NCBI GenBank assembly: GCA_026996985.1
Contig: JALWJR010000075.1
Coordinates: 1-10,477, forward strand
Length of the DNA: 10,477 bases
Origin: Candidatus Kaiserbacteria bacterium
GTDB taxonomy: Bacteria; Patescibacteriota; Minisyncoccia; Phycocordibacterales; UBA2100
Direction of reading: 5' to 3'
A program made the position numbers and the translations under genes. The notes under the pieces were generated by a model. The model ran no database searches and was not told where the DNA came from. It saw only the letters and a program-made list of their open reading frames with translations. Shown here piece by piece: positions 4,713 to 10,477 of the stretch; the first letter of the stretch is position 1; every line of letters begins with the position of its first letter.

Positions 4713-6336
4713 AGTCTGTCTCCAGCTCTTTTAACTCTTTTTGCAATTGAGCAATCTCTTCCAGTAGGGTCTCTTCATTCTCAGGCGAAACTCGCAACTG
4801 TTGAGCCTTTTGCAAAAGACTTTCTTTAATTTGCGAGATTTTCAATATTCTTATGTACTCGTCCAAATCGTCTTGGGCTTGCCTTTTGTCGCTATAGCGC
4901 TCCTCCAGCAAAAGCCAGTCCGTCTCTTTTATCTCAACATCATCTGCTCCCACAATCTTTTGCAGAAAACTTAAAGCCTCTTTATCTTGGCTCCAATCTG
5001 CCAACATCAACGCCTTCTTTAGCAGGTCAAACTCATCAAAAGCGGGAGGTTTTTTATTTTGCAAAATCACAGACTCTTCTTTCACCTTTTTTAAACTGAA
5101 AGTTTCTCTGACAGACTCCGGAGATACAGACAACTTATCGGCTATCATATTTATAAAATAATCCTGTTCAACTTTATCAAGATATTGCAAAAACTCGGGT
5201 ATCTCTTTTGAGACCGACTTTAAAGCATCATAACCCTTACGGCTTGAGAGTATATCACTCAACAAAAACTCTATTATCGGCAAAGCATTTTTAACTATCT
5301 TTTTAAATTCGCTTGCCCCTTTCTGTACAATAATATCGGCCGGGTCATATCCTTCCGGCAAAGGAGCGACTTTAACGGTAAATCCCGCTTTCAGCGCTTC
5401 TTTTGATGCTTTTTTAAGGGCTGAGACTCCGGCACTGTCTCTATCCAACGCAAAAAGAATATTGTCGGTTACTCTTTTTATTGTCTTTAGATGAGATGGA
5501 GTAACGGCGGTTCCGGAGAATGCTATCGTGTTAGTAAATCCGGCTTGAAAAGCCAAAACCACATCCAACTGCCCTTCCACCACCAAAGCAAAATTAAATT
5601 TTCTGATATTCATCTTGGCCAGAGAAAAACCGAAAAGAGTATCCGATTTCACAAAAACATCGGTCTCGGGAGAGTTTATATATTTGCCGGTCTTGCCATC
5701 ATCATACTCAGGTAACACCCTTCCGCTGAAAGCTATTGTTTGCCCCGATACGTTGTAGATAGGGAACATAATACGCCCCCTGAATCTGTCATAGATTTTC
5801 TCGGATCTGACAACCATCCCGCTTTTTATAATCTCACCCTCTTTAAAACCTAAAGAAAGCAAGTGTTTCAAAAGCGCATCCCAGCTGTTCGGAGCAAATC
5901 CGATTTCAAATTTGGCAACCATCTCTGATGATACTCCTCGTTGTTTTAAATACTCAACAGCTTGCTTATTTTTTGTCAGCTCCCTTTGGTAGAACTTTTT
6001 AGACTCTGAAAGAATTTCGTAAATTTTTTCATTTTTATCAGCCCTTTTAAAAGATTGGTTTTTAACCTCTACCCCCGCCTCTTGCGCCAACTGCAAAAGA
6101 ACTTCCTTGAAAGAAAGCCCTTCCATCTCTTGAAGGAAAGTGAAAATATCTCCACTTTTTCCACAACCAAAACAATGAAAAATCTGTCTCTCCGGAGAGA
6201 CCATAAAGCTGGGAGTTTTCTCAGAATGAAATGGGCACAAGGCTTTCAAATTTTTGCCTGCCGGTTTTAGATTTACATACTTGGAAACCAAATCTTCAAT
6301 TGAAATTTTGCTCTTTATTTCAGATACCGAATCCAT
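4705..6336 (-). CDS. dnaG: DNA primase
   Basis: 543 residues from the ATG at 6336. DnaG makes the short RNA primers for DNA replication, working with the replicative helicase. The CHC2 zinc-binding domain is at the N-terminus: C34-P-F-H37 and C55-F-G-C58, with 17 residues between, as in the family. The catalytic core has RFRGRIMFPI (185-194), the Toprim glutamate in VVEGQLD (E254) and the Toprim DxD in ALDRDSAG (D298, D300). After about residue 440 comes a helical C-terminal domain rich in Glu/Gln/Lys, the usual helicase-binding part. Length is slightly shorter than E. coli DnaG (581). An in-frame ATG at 6402 would add 22 hydrophobic residues with no counterpart in the family. The start at 6336 instead has TACAAT 6 nt upstream. 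EGQLD replaces the more common EGYMD. Confidence 0.95.
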   Translation of the reverse strand: MDSVSEIKSKISIEDLVSKYVNLKPAGKNLKALCPFHSEKTPSFMVSPERQIFHCFGCGKSGDIFTFLQEMEGLSFKEVLLQLAQEAGVEVKNQSFKRADKNEKIYEILSESKKFYQRELTKNKQAVEYLKQRGVSSEMVAKFEIGFAPNSWDALLKHLLSLGFKEGEIIKSGMVVRSEKIYDRFRGRIMFPIYNVSGQTIAFSGRVLPEYDDGKTGKYINSPETDVFVKSDTLFGFSLAKMNIRKFNFALVVEGQLDVVLAFQAGFTNTIAFSGTAVTPSHLKTIKRVTDNILFALDRDSAGVSALKKASKEALKAGFTVKVAPLPEGYDPADIIVQKGASEFKKIVKNALPIIEFLLSDILSSRKGYDALKSVSKEIPEFLQYLDKVEQDYFINMIADKLSVSPESVRETFSLKKVKEESVILQNKKPPAFDEFDLLKKALMLADWSQDKEALSFLQKIVGADDVEIKETDWLLLEERYSDKRQAQDDLDEYIRILKISQIKESLLQKAQQLRVSPENEETLLEEIAQLQKELKELETDST

Positions 6337-6342
6337 TTTTAA

Positions 6343-6371
6343 ATTGTAAATCAAAATAACACTTAAAACAA
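6343..6371 (-). promoter_or_regulatory. Putative leaderless promoter of dnaG
   Basis: On the minus strand TTGTTT (6371-6366), a 17-nt spacer and TACAAT (6348-6343) are followed by 6 nt and the ATG at 6336. This is the most complete promoter among the leaderless-type starts in the window and supports the shorter dnaG start. Confidence 0.55.
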
Positions 6372-6400
6372 ACATGTTGTAAATTAACACTTCGCTGACC

Positions 6401-6544
6401 ATGGGAGGAATAAGTCGTTACAGAGCAAGCGCACGTTTTAACTCAAAAACAAGCGCCGGCAAAAGCGCCACCCGGCACAACAACCACATCAAACAATGGC
6501 ACTTTACTCCTTACAAAAAACATGCTAGTTATGTATGTAGGTGA
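6401..6544 (+). CDS. Possible small basic protein (47 aa)
   Basis: This ORF starts MGGISRYRASAR and ends KKHASYVCR, is rich in Arg, Lys and His, and has few acidic residues, so it could bind nucleic acid. There is no Shine-Dalgarno before the ATG and no clear -10 at the leaderless spacing. Its GC content rises above the AT-rich start region of dnaG and is similar to the next ORF. It ends about 30 bp before ATG6575. It may be a real short gene in a two-gene unit, or merely the leader of the next gene; the evidence is thin. Confidence 0.28.
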   Translation: MGGISRYRASARFNSKTSAGKSATRHNNHIKQWHFTPYKKHASYVCR

Positions 6545-6560
6545 GATCTAAAAAAGCAAG

Positions 6561-6566
6561 AGGAGG
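6561..6566 (+). promoter_or_regulatory. Strong Shine-Dalgarno of the 86-aa ORF
   Basis: A perfect AGGAGG lies 8 nt before ATG6575. It is the strongest ribosome binding site in the window and contrasts with the genes here that show none. Confidence 0.8.
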
Positions 6567-6574
6567 ACTCCGTA

Positions 6575-6835
6575 ATGACCTCTCTTTTGTCCATCAAGAA
6601 ACTGGCCGACCGCGCCGCATCATACATGCGCACCGGCCAAGCAACCTCCTATCCGTCCGCCGCGCGCAAAGCGATTCGTGCGGAAGGTATCACTTACGAA
6701 CCGGATGTCAAACGGCTCGTCAAAGAGGTGTGCGCAGAGCTTGGGAGACGTGGCGCCCGCGCCAAAAAACGCAAACAATCCCAAGAAGCCAAGCTCGCTC
6801 ACACTCCCACACAGCTTCTTCTTCCTCTTAAATGA
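6575..6835 (+). CDS. Small basic hypothetical protein (86 aa)
   Basis: No family recognised. It begins MTSLLSIKKLADRAASYMRTG and has an alanine- and arginine-rich helical body (YPSAARKAIRAEGITYEP, KRLVKEVCAELGRRG). A strongly basic patch follows (ARAKKRKQSQEAK), then a Pro/Leu-rich tail (TPTQLLLPLK). The charge pattern suggests a small nucleic-acid-binding protein, possibly with a helix-turn-helix; this is inference. It is visibly GC-richer than its neighbours, with GCC and CGC codons that dnaG and rpoC use much less. It has its own perfect AGGAGG and its own terminator. It sits alone between dnaG and rpoC and is transcribed towards the 3' end of rpoC. A transferred gene or a highly expressed native gene would both fit. 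Confidence 0.72.
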   Translation: MTSLLSIKKLADRAASYMRTGQATSYPSAARKAIRAEGITYEPDVKRLVKEVCAELGRRGARAKKRKQSQEAKLAHTPTQLLLPLK

Positions 6836-6858
6836 CCACCCTTACAGGTGGTCATTTT
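6830..6858 (+). terminator. Terminator of the 86-aa ORF
   Basis: An 11-bp stem (6830-6840 with 6847-6857) with loop CTTACA is followed by TTTT-AG. The stop codon TGA (6833-6835) lies inside the left arm. Confidence 0.8.
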
Positions 6859-6866
6859 AGTGTTAA

Positions 6867-6896
6867 AAACAAAAGCCCCTTGCGGGGCTTTTGTTT
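6867..6896 (-). terminator. Terminator of rpoC
   Basis: A 13-bp stem (6867-6879 with 6884-6896) has a 4-nt loop. Read on the minus strand it has GCCCC/GGGGC at its top and CTTTTGTTTTT at its 3' side. The rpoC stop codon (6895-6897) overlaps the base of the stem. With the preceding hairpin it forms back-to-back terminators between two convergent genes. Confidence 0.88.
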
Positions 6897-9800
6897 ACTC
6901 TTTGTCAGTTTCGTTTATCTGCTTGTGCAGATTTTCTATAAGCTTTTCTTTCTTGCTTCCTTTAAATCCTGTTCCAGCGGGAATTATGCGTCCCACAATG
7001 ACATTCTCACTCAATCCGCGCAAATGATCAACGGCTCCGCGAATGGCAGACTCTGTGAGTTTTCTGGTCGTGCTTTGGAATGAAGCGGCAGAAAGCCAGC
7101 TGTCACGAGTGAGTGCGGTTTCGGTAATACCGGTTACAAGCTCTTTTGCCTTTGCGGGCTCTCCCCCTTCAAGTTTTACCCTTTCATTTTCTTTCTCAAG
7201 TACTTGCGCTTCAACCACCTGTCCAACGGTAAATCTCGTATCTCCCCTTGAGACAATTTTCCTTCTTGAGAACATTTGACGAACAACAACCTCAAGGTGT
7301 TTTCTGGCGATGGAAACACCTTGCAGTTCATAAATCTTTGTAACTTCACTTATTATGTATTCTTGAGTTGCTTCTTTACCGGCGTAGACAAACAGCTCTT
7401 GCAAATCGGCAGACCCGTCTGTCAAAAACTGACCTTTAACCACCGCTTGACCTTTCTTCACAATAACGCGCCTTACGGGTGATATTTTGTACTCCAGTTC
7501 ACGCTTTTTGGCGTTTTTAGAAGATCCTTCAGGTATGATAGTCAAAAGAGTTCCCTCTTCTGTCTCTTGTATCTCTCCCACAACTCCGTCTATTCTGGCA
7601 ATGGTTGCGGGGGTTTTAGGAGTTCTGTTGTCAAATATCTCCTCAACACGAGGCAAACCTTGGGTCACGTCTCCTCCGACCTTTGCCGCACCACCGGCGT
7701 GTTTAGTATTCATTGTAAGCTGTGTTCCCGGCTCACCTATGGCTTGCGCGGCAACCGTACCAACAGCTTCACCCACGTCTATAAGCTCGTTTGTGGTAAG
7801 GTCCATTCCGTAACACTTCTGACACAAACCGTAAGGGCTCTTACATGTCATAGGAGAGTAAACCGCAACCTCTTCAACCTTTTTAGCTTCTATCTCTTGC
7901 GCCTCTTTTGAGGTTATCATGTTACCCTTTTTAACTATCACCTCACCATCTGGAGAGACAACATCTTTTGCGGCAATTCTTCCCTTTGCATTTTTGCCCA
8001 GATTAACTTCCATACCCAGTTCATTTGTTCTCTTCAAAGTTGTAAATGAAGTTGTACCACAATCACTCTCCGTGATAACGACTTCTTGGGCAACGTTGAA
8101 AAGCCTTCTGGTCAGATATCCGGCTTGAGCCGTCTTAAGAGCGGTGTCGGCCAAACCTTTTCTGGAACCGTGAGTTGTAATGAAGTACTCGGTTGGCGTC
8201 ATACCTTCTTTGTAAGAAGTGATAACCGGTGTCTCAATAATGTCTCCTTTGGGGTTTTGAATCAAACCTTTCATACCAATCATTTGAGTCAACTGACCAA
8301 CAGAACCCCTTGCTCCGGAGACTATCATATCACTTACCGAACCGTTAGGATCAACGGCATCGGCAACGAGAGATTCTATCTCAACCTTGGCTTCTTGCCA
8401 CAGCTCAATTACCATTCTGCGTTTTTCCTCAAGCGAGATCAAACCTTCGTTGTACTGTTCATTAAGCTCTGAGACGGCTTTCTGGGTTCTCTCTATTATT
8501 TCTTTTTTCTTCTCAGGTATTTTAAGGTCGGTAATCGCCCAGGTTATACCGGCTACGGTTGAATACTTAAACCCAAAAGCTTTTATTCTGTCCAAAATAT
8601 CAGGCAAAGCATCCAGTCCGTATTTCTCTATCAACTCGTCAACTATTTTTGCCATCTTTTTCCTGTCAACAACTTCGTTTATGAAAGGAAAATCATTTGG
8701 CAAAACGGAGTTGAACAAAAGCCTACCCACCGTTGTTTCAAAAAGCTGTCCTTCAAAACGCGCGTATTTCTCATGCTCTCCGGGCAATACTTTAATTTTT
8801 GCCCTAAAGTCCACAACACCGTAGTCATATGCGCCTATGGCTGCATTTGTTGATTCAAATACACGCCCTTCTCCTTTTGCTCCTTCTATCTCTTTGGTCA
8901 TCCAATAGATTCCCAAAATCATGTCTTGACGAGCGTTGGTTGTGACTTCTCCGCTTCCCGGCTTTAAGATGTTCTTACGACTTGTCATTATTTCTCTCGC
9001 TTCAAGTTGAGCTTCATCGGAAATCGGTACGTGAACGGCCATCATGTCTCCGTCAAAGTCGGCATTATATGCTTCACAAACAAGCGGGTGAATTTGAATG
9101 GCGTTACCCTCAATCAAAACAGGTCTGAACGCTTGAATACTTTGCCTATGCAAAGTCGGCGCACGGTTTAGAAGAACATATTTGTCTTTTATAACTTCTT
9201 CCAAAATTGCCCACACTTCAGGGATTCCTTCTTCTATCAATCTGTTTGCTCCTCTTATGTTAAACGCTAATTCTCTTTGCAAAAGTCCGGCTATAACAAA
9301 CGGTCTGAAAAGCTCAAGCGCCATATGCTTCGGCAAACCACACTGGTCAAGTTGCAAATCCGGACCGATAACAATCACACTACGGGCCGAGTAATCAACA
9401 CGCTTACCAAGCAAGTTTTGACGGAAGTATCCTTGTTTACCTTTCAGATAATCCGCCAAAGACTTCAACGGTCTTTTGCGCTGTCCACCTATTGAGAATG
9501 CCGTATTTCCTCTGCGGATAGAGTTATCAAGCAGAGCATCAACGGCCTCTTGCAATATTCTTTTCTCATTTCTCAAAATAACATCCGGGGCGTGAATTGC
9601 TTGCAGTTTCTTAAGACGATTGTTTCTGTTTATGACGCGTCTGTAAAGGTCGTTAATATCGGATGAAGCATGTCTTCCTCCTTCAAGCGCAACCATCGGA
9701 CGCAAAGCCGGCGGTATAACCGGAAGCTGAGTCAAAAACATCCACTCCGGTTTAATTCCCGCTTCTATCATTTGATCAACCAAAGCGATGCGTTTTTGCA

Positions 9801-10477
9801 ACTTGTCTTTCTCGGCGGTGGAAGCTTTTTGATACGCTTTGTGCAAAGCCTCGCTTAGCTTGTGCAAATCTATGTTTTGGAAAATTTCATACAAAGCCTC
9901 CGCTCCCACCTTGGCCTCAAACATTGAACCGTATTTCAAAGAGAATTTGTGATATTGATTCTCGTCCAAAACTGCATAAACTTTTATACTCTCTATTTCT
10001 TTTTTAGCTTCTTGCGCCAATTCTTTAAGTTTTTCTTTGGTTTTTTCATCTTTTGCTTCGGAGACTTTGGCTTTAAACTCGCTTTCCAAATCTTTTAAAA
10101 GCTCGGCTCGCGCATTGTCATCAACCGAGGTTACAATGTAACCGGCAAAATAGACAACCTTTTCAACCGCTGCCGCAGACATCCCCAAAAGCAGAGCTAT
10201 TCTTGAGGGAATACCGCGCAAAAACCAAATGTGAGCAACCGGAGACGCAAGTGTAATGTGTCCCATTCTCTCACGTCTTACAACACTGCGGGTTACCTCA
10301 ACTCCACATTTTTCACAAACAATTCCTTTAAACCTTATTCCGCGATATTTGCCACAGTAACACTCAAAATCTCTCTCGGGGCCGAATATCTTCTCATCAA
10401 ACAAACCGTTTTTCTCCGGTCTTTGTGTTCTGTAGTTGATTGTCTCCGGCTTTATAACTTCGCCGTGACTCCAACTT
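6895..10477 (-). CDS. rpoC: RNA polymerase beta' subunit (5' end missing)
   Basis: About 1190 residues are visible; the start lies beyond the right edge. The first codons read SWSHGEVIKPETINYRT, the normal beta' N-terminal region. In order: the first zinc site (CYC and CEKC, 10302-10362), the clamp and lid region (RPMVALEGGRHASSD), and the rudder/fork region (RQNLLGKRVDYSARSVIVIGP). Next are the active-site loop NADFDGD (9046-9066), whose three Asp hold the catalytic Mg2+, and the bridge helix/trigger loop (THGSRKGLADTALKTAQAGY). Then come the second zinc site (SDCGTTSF, and CKSPYGLCQKC near 7803-7847) and the C-terminal SWLSAASFQ...GRIIPAGTG. No large lineage-specific insertion is obvious. 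The residue after NADFDGD is Met where most bacteria have Gln. rpoB would be expected upstream, outside the window. Confidence 0.98.
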   Translation of the reverse strand, partial: SWSHGEVIKPETINYRTQRPEKNGLFDEKIFGPERDFECYCGKYRGIRFKGIVCEKCGVEVTRSVVRRERMGHITLASPVAHIWFLRGIPSRIALLLGMSAAAVEKVVYFAGYIVTSVDDNARAELLKDLESEFKAKVSEAKDEKTKEKLKELAQEAKKEIESIKVYAVLDENQYHKFSLKYGSMFEAKVGAEALYEIFQNIDLHKLSEALHKAYQKASTAEKDKLQKRIALVDQMIEAGIKPEWMFLTQLPVIPPALRPMVALEGGRHASSDINDLYRRVINRNNRLKKLQAIHAPDVILRNEKRILQEAVDALLDNSIRRGNTAFSIGGQRKRPLKSLADYLKGKQGYFRQNLLGKRVDYSARSVIVIGPDLQLDQCGLPKHMALELFRPFVIAGLLQRELAFNIRGANRLIEEGIPEVWAILEEVIKDKYVLLNRAPTLHRQSIQAFRPVLIEGNAIQIHPLVCEAYNADFDGDMMAVHVPISDEAQLEAREIMTSRKNILKPGSGEVTTNARQDMILGIYWMTKEIEGAKGEGRVFESTNAAIGAYDYGVVDFRAKIKVLPGEHEKYARFEGQLFETTVGRLLFNSVLPNDFPFINEVVDRKKMAKIVDELIEKYGLDALPDILDRIKAFGFKYSTVAGITWAITDLKIPEKKKEIIERTQKAVSELNEQYNEGLISLEEKRRMVIELWQEAKVEIESLVADAVDPNGSVSDMIVSGARGSVGQLTQMIGMKGLIQNPKGDIIETPVITSYKEGMTPTEYFITTHGSRKGLADTALKTAQAGYLTRRLFNVAQEVVITESDCGTTSFTTLKRTNELGMEVNLGKNAKGRIAAKDVVSPDGEVIVKKGNMITSKEAQEIEAKKVEEVAVYSPMTCKSPYGLCQKCYGMDLTTNELIDVGEAVGTVAAQAIGEPGTQLTMNTKHAGGAAKVGGDVTQGLPRVEEIFDNRTPKTPATIARIDGVVGEIQETEEGTLLTIIPEGSSKNAKKRELEYKISPVRRVIVKKGQAVVKGQFLTDGSADLQELFVYAGKEATQEYIISEVTKIYELQGVSIARKHLEVVVRQMFSRRKIVSRGDTRFTVGQVVEAQVLEKENERVKLEGGEPAKAKELVTGITETALTRDSWLSAASFQSTTRKLTESAIRGAVDHLRGLSENVIVGRIIPAGTGFKGSKKEKLIENLHKQINETDKE

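Noticed and set aside
6337..6402. N-terminal extension of DnaG from ATG at 6402
   Set aside because: The extra 22 residues are hydrophobic, have no counterpart in primases, and would contain the dnaG promoter.
6511..6539. Promoter TTACAA-17-TATGTA for the 86-aa ORF
   Set aside because: Both boxes match the consensus poorly (3 of 6 each); the spacing and position fit, but I cannot support it.
1..10477. CRISPR array, insertion sequence, toxin-antitoxin or phage module
   Set aside because: No spaced direct repeats, transposase, paired toxin-antitoxin or phage genes were seen; the only mobile element supported is the group I intron with its HNH gene.
1..10477. Alternative genetic code with TGA as Gly
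   Set aside because: TGA ends the HNH, CDF and 86-aa genes at sensible places, and no in-frame TGA interrupts the core genes.

Overview
The window looks like a piece of chromosome from a small-genome bacterium of the Candidate Phyla Radiation (Patescibacteria) type. This is an inference from the very tight gene packing, convergent genes whose stop codons overlap, low GC, many short hypothetical membrane or secreted proteins, a VanW-domain protein, and a self-splicing-type intron in a tRNA gene. TGA is used as a stop in at least three genes, so the recoded (TGA = Gly) lineages are unlikely. No phylum can be fixed by reading alone.

Layout. Left edge: the N-terminal part of a PLP-dependent diaminopimelate-decarboxylase-type enzyme on the minus strand (2-457). 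It diverges from a tRNA-Asn(GUU) gene (608-1389) that is split in the middle of its anticodon by a 710-nt group I intron (642-1351). The intron carries an HNH endonuclease gene in its P1 loop. The tRNA gene sits behind a probable promoter and a perfect 22-bp hairpin. It is followed by a decayed 65-nt tRNA-Asn-like copy that keeps the same 3' end. Next come a CDF metal-efflux gene that lacks the cytosolic domain, ending in a two-way terminator, and two tiny divergent hypothetical genes.

Middle: a membrane-anchored VanW-domain protein (minus), a secreted or anchored protein with a thrombospondin-type-3-like calcium motif (plus), and DNA primase dnaG (minus). Right: two short basic ORFs (6401-6544 and 6575-6835), the second GC-richer than its surroundings with a strong Shine-Dalgarno, then the terminator and nearly all of rpoC (minus), running off the right edge.

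How it fits together. dnaG and rpoC are core replication and transcription genes. The VanW and TSP3-like proteins probably act at the cell surface. The CDF protein exports divalent metal. The most unusual part is the tRNA-Asn locus: splicing of the intron is needed to make the only tRNA-Asn visible here. A second theme is start-site architecture: several genes have a -10-like hexamer only 6-8 nt before the ATG and no Shine-Dalgarno, which suggests leaderless mRNAs.
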